From the NCBI GenBank assembly GCA_947460255.1, contig CANHIS010000009.1:1-64000 (forward strand): 64,000 nucleotides of DNA. The letters are read 5' to 3'. Position 1 is the stretch's first letter; each line of letters begins with the position of its first letter. The translations under genes and the position numbers were made by a program. The notes beneath the pieces were generated by a model. It saw only the letters and a program-made list of their open reading frames with translations, was not told where the DNA came from and did not search any database. The stretch comes from Bacteroidota bacterium (GTDB lineage Bacteria > Bacteroidota > Bacteroidia > M30B66). Positions 44,210 to 52,177 of the stretch are shown here, in pieces.

Positions 44210-45610
44210 ATGGATGAATTTCACCTGGAAGATGATATTTCCCCGATGGTTAACCGGTTCGAGGAGATGCTCAAACATGATGATGCATACTACTTTGAGC
44301 GGCACGACTTAGAGGACATCGTTGATTATTACATCAATTCAAACCATCACCAAAAAGCGCTGAAGGCCATTCGATTTGCTACAAATCAGTATCCTGATTC
44401 AACGTTCTTTTTGCTGAGAAAGTCGCAACTCATTGCGGCAGATGGCCAGTATGATGAATCGTTAAATTTGTTGGAGCAACTCGAAATTTTTGAATCAGGA
44501 AATCCAGAAGTGCATATCACCAAAGGCAGCATTTTTTCAATGCTTGCTAGGCCTAAAGACGCTATTGAATCATATAAGCAAGCGCTTCGCCTCGACCGAA
44601 AAATGGAAGATGTGTACCTGTTCATTGCATTTGAGTTTCAAAACATGAGCATGTATGGGCAAGCGGCAAGATATCTTAGAAGATGCCTGCAATTGAATCC
44701 TGACAATGAAGCTGCTCTTTTTGAAATGTCGCTTTGCTTTGATGTGACGGCAAAATTTAGTGCTGGAATTAAATTTTTCAATGCATTTTTAGATAAGAAT
44801 CCTTATTCGAAAGTTGCATGGTATGCGCTTGGGCACATTTTCAGTAAGCAACAGAAATATAAACTTGCTGCAGAGGCTTTTGATTTTGCGATTGTTGTGG
44901 ATGATAGCTTTGCAGCAGCTTGGTTTAACAAAGCGAATGCGCTTTCTGCTTCCGAAGATTATCGTGAAGCTATTGTTGCTTATGAGGAAACGTTTAGATT
45001 GGAGGAGCCTGAAGCCACCACTTTTCTATACATTGGTGAGTGTTACGAGAACCTCAATGAAAACGAGAAAGCTCTAGAATACTATCAAAAAGCAGTTAAG
45101 CTCGATGAGCATTTGTCTGACGCTTGGGTTGGAATAGGTGTTGTACTCGATTGTTTAGATCGCACTAAAGAGTCGCTATCATTCATAAAAAAGGGCATCA
45201 ACATAGATCCAACAAGAGGAACATTTTGGTTTATTCTTGGAGATTTGCAATTGAAGCTCGGTTTTTATCAAGAAGCAGAAGAATGCTATCGGAAGGTTAC
45301 TGAATTTGAGCCAGAAAATGCTGAGATATGGGTATTCTTAACGAATCTACTTACCGAGTTGAAACGTTCAAAAGAGGCATTAGAAATGATGACTTTGGCA
45401 TTGAAATATCATCCGGACGATGTGCGAATTCTTTTTCAACATGCCGAAGTTCTATTACACAATGCGATGGAAAAAGAAGCTTTGATTTTTGCTCAACAAG
45501 CTCTTTCAAAAGACAATAAACTTTTTAACAATATCGAAGATGAATTGCCTCGATTAAGCATCAATGCTGATTTTCGAAGGCTACAAGATTTTTACAACAA
45601 TGAGCTATAA
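44210..45610 (+). CDS. Tetratricopeptide-repeat protein
   Basis: 466 residues, almost entirely TPR units: at least ten 34-residue repeats such as KDAIESYKQALRLDRKMEDVYLFIA, GQAARYLRRCLQLNPDNEAALFEM, KLAAEAFDFAIVVDDSFAAAWFNKA, EKALEYYQKAVKLDEHLSDAWVGIG and QEAEECYRKVTEFEPENAEIWVFL. There is no signal peptide, so it is cytoplasmic and a protein-protein scaffold. It leads an operon; its stop overlaps the start of the phosphosulfolactate synthase-like gene by 11 nt. The same gene order, as I recall it, occurs in other Bacteroidota. Confidence 0.92.
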   Translation: MDEFHLEDDISPMVNRFEEMLKHDDAYYFERHDLEDIVDYYINSNHHQKALKAIRFATNQYPDSTFFLLRKSQLIAADGQYDESLNLLEQLEIFESGNPEVHITKGSIFSMLARPKDAIESYKQALRLDRKMEDVYLFIAFEFQNMSMYGQAARYLRRCLQLNPDNEAALFEMSLCFDVTAKFSAGIKFFNAFLDKNPYSKVAWYALGHIFSKQQKYKLAAEAFDFAIVVDDSFAAAWFNKANALSASEDYREAIVAYEETFRLEEPEATTFLYIGECYENLNENEKALEYYQKAVKLDEHLSDAWVGIGVVLDCLDRTKESLSFIKKGINIDPTRGTFWFILGDLQLKLGFYQEAEECYRKVTEFEPENAEIWVFLTNLLTELKRSKEALEMMTLALKYHPDDVRILFQHAEVLLHNAMEKEALIFAQQALSKDNKLFNNIEDELPRLSINADFRRLQDFYNNEL

Positions 45611-46397
45611 CGTAGACTTACCATTTTTACCTGAACGACCATCGCAACCCCGTCAAAATGGAATTACAATGATGATGGACAAAGGCCTCAGCCTCAAACA
45701 AGCTGAGGAATTCATTCAAGCATCAGGTCCTTACACCGATATCATAAAACTTGGTTTCGGAACCTCAGTGATTTCTCCCAATTTGAAGGAAAAGGTGAAA
45801 CTTTATCATTCGGCTGGAATGAAAGTTTATCTCGGAGGCACCTTATTTGAAGCATTTTTGGTCCGCGGGAAATTTGAAGATTATATCCGCTTTGCTAAAG
45901 GACTTGGGTTGGAAACTGCTGAAGTTTCAGATGGGTCAATTGTTCTTCCGCATGATGAAAAATGCAAGTATATCAGCCGAATGGCGAAAGAATTTACTGT
46001 ATTATCTGAAGTTGGATCTAAAGAAGCGGGAATTTTAATTGCACCTGCAAAATGGATTTCTATGATGAAGGCCGAATTGGAAGCTGGATCATGGAAAGTG
46101 ATCGCAGAAGCCCGCGAAAGCGGAAACGTTGGAATTTATCGTCCCAATGGTTCTGCTCATGTGGTTTTAGTGAACAGAATTTTGAGCAAAGTTCCGTCCG
46201 ATAAAATCTTGTGGGAAGCACCCATTAAATCTCAACAAGCATGGTTCATCAAGCATATTGGTGCAAACGTGAATCTTGGAAATATCGCTCATGATGATGT
46301 GATTCCATTGGAAACCCTAAGATTAGGATTGCGTGGTGACACATTTTTCCAGCATTTACCAGAAGAACTCCACAAACTCAAACACATAGCCGACTAA
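45600..46397 (+). CDS. Phosphosulfolactate synthase (ComA)-like protein
   Basis: 265 residues from the ATG at 45600 (MSYNVDLPFLPERP); the longer frame to 45564 overlaps the TPR gene more. The ComA-type barrel is visible: GITMMMDKGLSLKQAEEFIQASGPYTDIIKLGFGTSVIS, MKVYLGGTLFEAF, GLETAEVSDGS, and IGANVNLGNIAHDDVIPLETLRLGLRGDTF. ComA adds sulfite to phosphoenolpyruvate, the first step toward coenzyme M in archaea and sulfolactate in bacilli. The product's use here is unknown. It overlaps the TPR gene and shares one base with the rhodanese gene. Confidence 0.88.
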   Translation: MSYNVDLPFLPERPSQPRQNGITMMMDKGLSLKQAEEFIQASGPYTDIIKLGFGTSVISPNLKEKVKLYHSAGMKVYLGGTLFEAFLVRGKFEDYIRFAKGLGLETAEVSDGSIVLPHDEKCKYISRMAKEFTVLSEVGSKEAGILIAPAKWISMMKAELEAGSWKVIAEARESGNVGIYRPNGSAHVVLVNRILSKVPSDKILWEAPIKSQQAWFIKHIGANVNLGNIAHDDVIPLETLRLGLRGDTFFQHLPEELHKLKHIAD

Positions 46398-46711
46398 TGA
46401 AAGAGATCAGCGTTTTAGATCTGAAAAAGATGCGCGAGGAAAATATGCCTCACCAACTTATCGATGTTCGTGAACCGATGGAATACGATATGGTAAATAT
46501 TCGCGGCGAATTAATCCCAATGGGTTCAGTACCTGATAATCTAGACATAATAAAGAAGGATATTCCCGTAGTGATTCAGTGCAAAAGCGGAGCGCGTTCT
46601 GGAAATATTACCAAATACTTGATGCAACAAGGTTTCGAGAATGTGCACAATCTAACTGGTGGAATATTAGCCTGGATTGATCAGGTTGACCCTTCATTGA
46701 GTAAGTATTAA
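46397..46711 (+). CDS. Rhodanese-like domain protein
   Basis: 104 residues, a single rhodanese domain: QLIDVREPMEYDMVNIRGELIPMGSVPDNL, then the active-site loop IQCKSGARSG with the catalytic Cys near residue 56, and GFENVHNLTGGILAWIDQVD. It probably carries persulfide sulfur in the cytoplasm. It is coupled by TAATG overlaps to the ComA-like gene before it and to aroE after it, hinting that sulfur handling may link to the ComA-like step. Confidence 0.95.
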   Translation: MKEISVLDLKKMREENMPHQLIDVREPMEYDMVNIRGELIPMGSVPDNLDIIKKDIPVVIQCKSGARSGNITKYLMQQGFENVHNLTGGILAWIDQVDPSLSKY

Positions 46712-47475
46712 TGAGACAGTTTGCTCTCATTGGGAAGCACCTGCCTCACACTTTTTCGCCTGATTACTTTCAACATAAATTTGAAATTGAAGGTATTCTT
46801 GATGCTCATTATCAAGCCGTTGAATTATCCGAAATAAGCGAACTTGTAGGTTTTGTGCAGCAATCACAAGATCTCGCCGGCTTCAATGTAACAATCCCTT
46901 ACAAAGAGGTACTCCTACCCTATTTGGATCAATTGCATGGCGCTGCCGCGGAAACGTTGGTTGTTAACACTGTGAAAATCCAGAAAGAAAATTCAGGCTC
47001 CACCAAAATCAAAGGGTTTAGATTGGATGGCTACAATACTGATGCCGCTGGATTTTCAGCTGAAATTCGCCCACTTTTGCGCCCAGGAATGGAAAGAGCT
47101 CTCATTTTAGGTGATGGAGCAAGTGCTAAAACAGTCGCTCATGTGCTCAATTTAATTGGGATTGACTGCTTGATGGTGAGCAGAAAAAATTCTGTAGGAA
47201 GTATCAGTTGGGATGATCTTAACGATTACATAATCAAACACCACACGTTAATTGTAAACACTACGCCTATTGGTCAATTTCCAATGGTAAATGATTGTCC
47301 AACATTGCCTTGGGATGCAGTAGGGTCAGCTCATCTGTTTTTCGATCTAGTTTACAATCCTCTAGAAACTCAGTTTTTGAAGCAAGCATTCAAAAGAGGT
47401 GCAAGAATTCAGAACGGTTTAGGTATGCTCCGACTTCAGGCTGAAAAAAGCTGGGAAATTTGGAACAAAGATTAG
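46711..47475 (+). CDS. aroE: Shikimate dehydrogenase
   Basis: 254 residues. Shikimate-binding residues appear in FALIGKHLPHTFSPDYFQHKF and AGFNVTIPYKEVLLPYLDQLHGAA; the NADP-binding loop is ALILGDGASAKTVAHVL near residue 130; NTTPIGQFP and QNGLGMLRLQAEKSWEIW complete the family. The expected reaction is 3-dehydroshikimate to shikimate in aromatic amino acid synthesis. It is the last gene of the TPR operon; its stop overlaps the convergent lipoprotein gene's stop by 4 nt. Confidence 0.96.
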   Translation: MRQFALIGKHLPHTFSPDYFQHKFEIEGILDAHYQAVELSEISELVGFVQQSQDLAGFNVTIPYKEVLLPYLDQLHGAAAETLVVNTVKIQKENSGSTKIKGFRLDGYNTDAAGFSAEIRPLLRPGMERALILGDGASAKTVAHVLNLIGIDCLMVSRKNSVGSISWDDLNDYIIKHHTLIVNTTPIGQFPMVNDCPTLPWDAVGSAHLFFDLVYNPLETQFLKQAFKRGARIQNGLGMLRLQAEKSWEIWNKD

Positions 47476-48014
47476 TTTCCCAACGCAGCTTTAATTTCAA
47501 AAGTAAGTGTAACTTTCAAAGGAACTGGATTGGGTAAAATGGGAAGATCTGTTTCTGAAGTTAATGAGAAAGTGATTTGACTATCCTTGAAAATCTCTTT
47601 AAGTTCAACGCCTTTGGAAATCAGATCAACACTTTTCTGAGTTGTTTCTTCAGGCAGTTGAATGTCGGCAAATGTAACAGCATCAGCACCCAAGGAATTT
47701 GAAGTGCGAATTTGCAAGGATCGGAAGTAATTAAGATTCTGGGATGAATTTACGTTACTAACCGTTGCTTTGGTAAGTGTTACATTTTTCAAGTTATTGT
47801 TGGTAAATCCATCAGCCTCGAGAGTTGAAAGAATATCTGTACTCGTTGTAAATGAACCTAGTTCAAAAACACCAACAGCAGAAGAAGTATCAACTACAAA
47901 TTCAGCACTTGCGTAATCTTTTGAAAAACTAATATCATTTAAAGTTTTCTTGCAAGAGTAAACAAGAGATAAAGCTGAAATTATAATAACTGGCAAAGTA
48001 TTCTGAATTTTCAT
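47472..48014 (-). CDS. Uncharacterised lipoprotein, paralogue of the one at 25219-25722
   Basis: 180 residues. The lipobox SLVYSC puts the acyl-Cys near residue 21. The mature part is beta-rich and shares layout and local motifs with the lipoprotein at 25219-25722: GFTNNNLKNVTLTKATV in the middle, then VELKEIFKDSQITFSLTS and a closing FEIKA strand. No named family is recognised. The gene converges on aroE and diverges from the secreted unknown at 48098. Confidence 0.72.
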   Translation of the reverse strand: MKIQNTLPVIIISALSLVYSCKKTLNDISFSKDYASAEFVVDTSSAVGVFELGSFTTSTDILSTLEADGFTNNNLKNVTLTKATVSNVNSSQNLNYFRSLQIRTSNSLGADAVTFADIQLPEETTQKSVDLISKGVELKEIFKDSQITFSLTSETDLPILPNPVPLKVTLTFEIKAALGN

Positions 48015-48086
48015 AAGAGGAAATTATAGACCAATATTAATCAAATTTCCTTCGGACAACAAAGATCGGAATTCCTAATTCCTACG

Positions 48087-48094
48087 TATTTTTG
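48087..48094 (+). promoter_or_regulatory. -7 element (TATTTTTG) 3 nt before a start codon
   Basis: An exact TAnnTTTG is separated from the ATG at 48098 by AGC only. A normal start distance from this element would give a leaderless transcript. Confidence 0.4.
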
Positions 48095-48097
48095 AGC

Positions 48098-49519
48098 ATG
48101 TTCAAAAATCTTATCCTCGCAATCGCGATTTTAACATTGTTTGCTTCCATATCATCAGGCCAATCTGCAGAAGCTCATTTCTTTGGATCGGTGGTTTCCA
48201 GTGGCAATCAAATCTTTCCAGAATATTTGATTGAGGTTTTAAATAGGAAAGAATTGCTCAATCAAAACGATACTTGTATTGAACGCTTGCACGCGAATTT
48301 TAAAATTAGAGGCGAGTATAGCGATTCAATCACTTGGAAAACTTGTCAAACAAAGGGCGAGGTCATAGTTTCTAAGAAAGACCTAGTATACCATCAATTC
48401 AAACTGATAAATGAGGAGCACAAAGGGTTATTGTTCGGGCAAAAAGGGACTATAAATGTGAGTGAGTTGATAGATTCATTGAACAATTACAGCTTGCTTT
48501 ATCAGGTAAAAATCTCCGAAAATCCTCGCTATTGGCTCATTTACAATCCTTTAAGCATGCAGGTTGAATACGAAATGGACGGGAATAAGCAATTACGTTC
48601 GCTTAAAGGATTTATTTTTGAAGACATGCTGCGAAAAGATGCATTTAAACCAATGATCGCCGCTAATCCAATGCAGTTAAAAGTTGGAGATCGATTACAA
48701 TTGGTGTTTAAGCAAACAATTAAAAAACCTTCAGTAGAAAATAAAATCATAGATAAACACTTGGTCGATTACACACTTCATCGCATTGATACCATTGATA
48801 AAATCCCATACTTCAAATTCAGTTTTCTATTCACCGATTTAGAATTTGGAACAACTCTGAACAATGATACTGCAGCTGTAGGGTTATTTGATGAGGGTAT
48901 TTTTATAGGAAATCAAATCGGAATTCCTTACACTGAATTACCACTTACATTTCGGAGAACAGATCCATCAGCAGAAAATTGGATCAATTTCCTATTTCCC
49001 ATGGAGGAAGTTTATAAGCCTTATGTTGAAACTACATATCACTATGAGGAAAAACTTGATAACAAACAGCTAGTTCTGTTTGCATTTTGGAATTCAAATC
49101 TATCTGCAAGAATTACCTGGCTTAGAGATTTTCCAATGCCGTTTAGGGAATTTGAAGACTATCGAGCGAAGGTCGTTTATGTAAAGAATTTTGATGGGGA
49201 AATTGGGAAATTGTATGAGAAAAAAGTGCATTCTACAAACCACTTTTCCTTCGTGAACGAAACACAAAAAGGCTTAGATTTAATTGTTAACATTCCTAAA
49301 AATAAAGGGAAGTTTAAAATCGAAGTTAGAAACGGAAATGATAGCTTAATCACCTCTGAGAAAAATGAATTTGCATTTAAAAAGGGTGAAAATAAATTGT
49401 TATTTCCAATTAACGCAAAGCAACCTGATCAATACTATAAATTACGATTGATTTCGATTAGTGGTAAAAATGAAAAACTAGAACAGGAATATTTTTTCAT
49501 CAGCAGATATTTTAATTAA
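48098..49519 (+). CDS. Uncharacterised secreted protein
   Basis: 473 residues from the ATG at 48098 (the frame extends to a TTG at 48092). The signal peptide ends FASISSGQ. Two similar-looking halves may exist: residues 30-230 with DRLQLVFKQTIKKPS, and 250-473 with WLRDFPMPFREFEDYRAKV. A beta-rich C-terminus follows. No motif that I recognise is present. It begins an operon with an aldo/keto reductase (2-nt gap) and a PI-PLC-like protein. Confidence 0.7.
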   Translation: MFKNLILAIAILTLFASISSGQSAEAHFFGSVVSSGNQIFPEYLIEVLNRKELLNQNDTCIERLHANFKIRGEYSDSITWKTCQTKGEVIVSKKDLVYHQFKLINEEHKGLLFGQKGTINVSELIDSLNNYSLLYQVKISENPRYWLIYNPLSMQVEYEMDGNKQLRSLKGFIFEDMLRKDAFKPMIAANPMQLKVGDRLQLVFKQTIKKPSVENKIIDKHLVDYTLHRIDTIDKIPYFKFSFLFTDLEFGTTLNNDTAAVGLFDEGIFIGNQIGIPYTELPLTFRRTDPSAENWINFLFPMEEVYKPYVETTYHYEEKLDNKQLVLFAFWNSNLSARITWLRDFPMPFREFEDYRAKVVYVKNFDGEIGKLYEKKVHSTNHFSFVNETQKGLDLIVNIPKNKGKFKIEVRNGNDSLITSEKNEFAFKKGENKLLFPINAKQPDQYYKLRLISISGKNEKLEQEYFFISRYFN

Positions 49520-49521
49520 CT

Positions 49522-50544
49522 ATGAATTACAAATTATTAGGAAACAGCGGACTAAGAGTCTCTGAACTTTGTCTTGGGACAATGACATTTGGCAAAGAAT
49601 GGGGCTGGGGATCTGATTATGCTGAAAGCAAATCGGTCTTCGATACATATGCTCTTGCTGGTGGAAACTTCCTCGACACAGCCAACAGATACACCGAGGG
49701 AACAAGCGAAAAATGGCTTGGCGAATTCGTGGCTAAAGACAGAGATCATTTCGTTTTGGCCACAAAATTCGCACTTAAAGACCGAAATGGAGATCCCAAT
49801 TTTGCAGGTAACCACCGCAAAAATCTGATGCGCTCAGTGGGTGAAAGTTTAAAACGACTAAATACAGATTTCATTGATCTGTTATGGATTCACGCATGGG
49901 ATTTCACTACAAGAGAAGACGAATTAATGCGCGGATTAGACGACCTTATTTCTCGAGGTCTTGTTCATTATATCGGTATTAGTGATACGCCTGCTTGGAT
50001 TGTTTCGCGCTGCAACACCTTGGCTGAATTGCGCGGCTGGAACAAATTTGCTGCACTTCAGGTCGAATACAGCTTACTCCAGCGCACACCCGAAAGAGAT
50101 TTAATCCCAATGGCCAATGCGTTGGATCTTGCGATTACCGCTTGGGCACCTTTGGCCGGAGGTGCATTAACAGGAAAATACCTTAAGAACCAAGCAGGAA
50201 GGGTAAAAGAGGAAAGTATCAGAAGAAACGATAAAGCAAATTTAATTGCGCAATTAGTGGTTGACATTGCATCAGAAAAAGGCAGCACTCCAGCGCGCGT
50301 AGCATTAAACTGGGTTAGACAACAAAATGGGATTCAAATACCAATTATTGGAGCAAGAATCGCTGAACAACTAACAGATAGTTTGCGCTGCATCGGTGAA
50401 GAATTGACTCAAGACGAATTGAACCGTTTAAATGAAATCAGTAAAATTGATTTAGGATTTCCACATGATTTCTTAAAAACTGATGGTGTCAAAGATGTTC
50501 TCTTTGGTGGAACTTTTCATCAGGTTGAAAATCACAGAAAGTAA
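49522..50544 (+). CDS. Aldo/keto reductase
   Basis: 340 residues, an AKR TIM barrel. The catalytic tetrad residues are in GGNFLDTANRYTEGTSEKWLGEF (Asp and Tyr), HFVLATKFAL (Lys) and IDLLWIHAWDFTTREDELM (His). The NADP-binding tail is IQIPIIGARIAEQLTDSLR. Sequence is of the YajO/YghZ-like group (MNYKLLGNSGLRVSELCLGTMTFG). The substrate is unknown. It lies 2 nt after the upstream gene and 2 nt before the next. Confidence 0.94.
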   Translation: MNYKLLGNSGLRVSELCLGTMTFGKEWGWGSDYAESKSVFDTYALAGGNFLDTANRYTEGTSEKWLGEFVAKDRDHFVLATKFALKDRNGDPNFAGNHRKNLMRSVGESLKRLNTDFIDLLWIHAWDFTTREDELMRGLDDLISRGLVHYIGISDTPAWIVSRCNTLAELRGWNKFAALQVEYSLLQRTPERDLIPMANALDLAITAWAPLAGGALTGKYLKNQAGRVKEESIRRNDKANLIAQLVVDIASEKGSTPARVALNWVRQQNGIQIPIIGARIAEQLTDSLRCIGEELTQDELNRLNEISKIDLGFPHDFLKTDGVKDVLFGGTFHQVENHRK

Positions 50545-50546
50545 AC

Positions 50547-51326
50547 ATGAGAAAATTAATCACTTTTTCTCTTTTGCTGTTAACATTGTGTTTATCGATT
50601 GATGCACAAATCATGTTAATAGATAAAGCTATTTCTAAAGATGACCATAAGCGAAAAGAACCGTTAACTGAAGCATTGAACGTTAACCTAGCAGGCGTTT
50701 CGTTGAAAGCCAAAGTAGGGAAAGATGGATCGATTAAATGCGATGGTAAATTATTTGAGGAGCTGTATTTGAAGCCACTTCTAAAAAGGGCGAACGAAAA
50801 CAATGGATGGATTTATGCTAATCGTCCGGATGAATTCATTTTGTTTGTTGATGTGGATGGCGACAGCACTGCGGCCTTCCGTTCATTTGAAAAGTACTTT
50901 GAGATTTATAGCTCAATACTTAGTTCATTTGCAGAAGGGAAGCGAAATAAAAAAGCAATCAAACTGGTACTTACGGGAGATATTCCGAGAACGAAAATTT
51001 TAGAAGCAACAAATAGATATTGCACAGTTGACGAGCCGATTCAGAAAATCGATAGTCGATATGATGGAAATTCAATTAGTATTTCAACATTAAATTTCAA
51101 AAAACAATTCAACTGGGATGGCAACCAGAATATGCCCAACATGCAGTATCATAGCTATATATCTTATTTGAAAAATGCAAGAAAAGCAGGGCATTTATCA
51201 TTTATAACTAACATTCCACAAACTCCAAATGCTTGGGGAATTATGTTGGAAGCTGGCGCAGACTATTTAGAAATAGAAGATTTTGAGGCATTTATAGTTT
51301 TCTGGAAGAATCGAAAATTGTATTAA
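50547..51326 (+). CDS. PI-PLC/GDPD-like secreted protein lacking catalytic residues
   Basis: 259 residues with a signal peptide ending LSIDAQ. Several segments follow the AIM6-type PI-PLC-like family: KEPLTEALNVNLAGVSLKAKV, FEELYLKPLLKRANENNGWIY, FILFVDVDGDSTAAFRSFEKYF and the C-terminal PQTPNAWGIMLEAGADYLEIED, where INTD is usual. The family's HND at the start is KDD here and the metal-binding Glu-x-Asp is SLK, so phosphodiesterase activity is probably lost. Function unknown; it may be a binding protein. Assignment rests on memory of family motifs. Confidence 0.62.
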   Translation: MRKLITFSLLLLTLCLSIDAQIMLIDKAISKDDHKRKEPLTEALNVNLAGVSLKAKVGKDGSIKCDGKLFEELYLKPLLKRANENNGWIYANRPDEFILFVDVDGDSTAAFRSFEKYFEIYSSILSSFAEGKRNKKAIKLVLTGDIPRTKILEATNRYCTVDEPIQKIDSRYDGNSISISTLNFKKQFNWDGNQNMPNMQYHSYISYLKNARKAGHLSFITNIPQTPNAWGIMLEAGADYLEIEDFEAFIVFWKNRKLY

Positions 51327-52177
51327 AAAACCCTTTATCTAATTCACAAACCAAAATTGTATGTAAAATACGATACACAACAAACGCCGAACAATCCTAT
51401 ATTTCAATAATTGAAGCGAATAATTTAACAAAAACTGAGCGCTGACTTAGGAAAATACCCAACATTCAACTTCTTAGGTAAATGAAAATTTCGAAACTGA
51501 ACATTAATGTAATCAGCGCTATGTAAATCATAGCAATCATTTATTTCCTTGCTATTAATCTAAAGTGAAACGATTAAAAGTAATTCGTTTCTATCGGTGT
51601 ACAACAACACTGTTATTAATTCAGACAAATAATAACCAGAAACAAAATTCGATAGTTGACTCTAAACCTTGATCTAAAGCAAATAGACCAAAAATTAACC
51701 AATCACAACAAATTTAATCTAAACATTAAGAACCTTGTTTATAACTTCATTTGCCTCGTTGCTTGATTTTCTCGAAATTGAATCTGGGAAGGGGTTCGCA
51801 TTGGGAAGCTTCCCTAACGAAAAAAATATCGAAATCCCAAATTAAGTTCTACAGAACCAAATAGAATTTTGATCGCATTAGCACCTTGAATTTGACTTTT
51901 AAAAGAGATAGAATAAAACAATGGAGGCAAACAGGTAAATCAACATCTGAAACTCAATCATTCAATTAAAACTGGCTTGGATCCAGAAACAGTTGCCACT
52001 AATTCCAATTAACTTACTCTTCTAAAAACATCAAATTACTTAACAATCAAATAATCAACATATTTCAAATAAGAACGCAGTACTTTCTTGAAATGAACTA
52101 ATTAACATTTTGATTGTAAAATTTAGAAGAGTAAGCTTCGTTACATCAGATAGTTTCAGATAATTTTCATCCTTACA
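51327..52177. other. Long gene-free AT-rich island containing the second 30-bp repeat
   Basis: 851 bp without any credible frame between the operon ending at 51326 and the AsmA gene at 52178. It is strongly AT-rich, except for the repeat at 51773-51823. No tRNA, terminator hairpin or conserved promoter element stands out. Confidence 0.6.
51773..51823. repeat. Intergenic repeat copy 2 (30-bp exact core, palindromic end)
   Basis: Bases 51785-51814 match 22615-22644 exactly and in the same orientation. CGAAATT occurs 12 bp before the core in both copies, and both are followed by a YAACRAAAA tract. The core ends in the palindrome GGGAAGCTTCCC. Confidence 0.8.
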
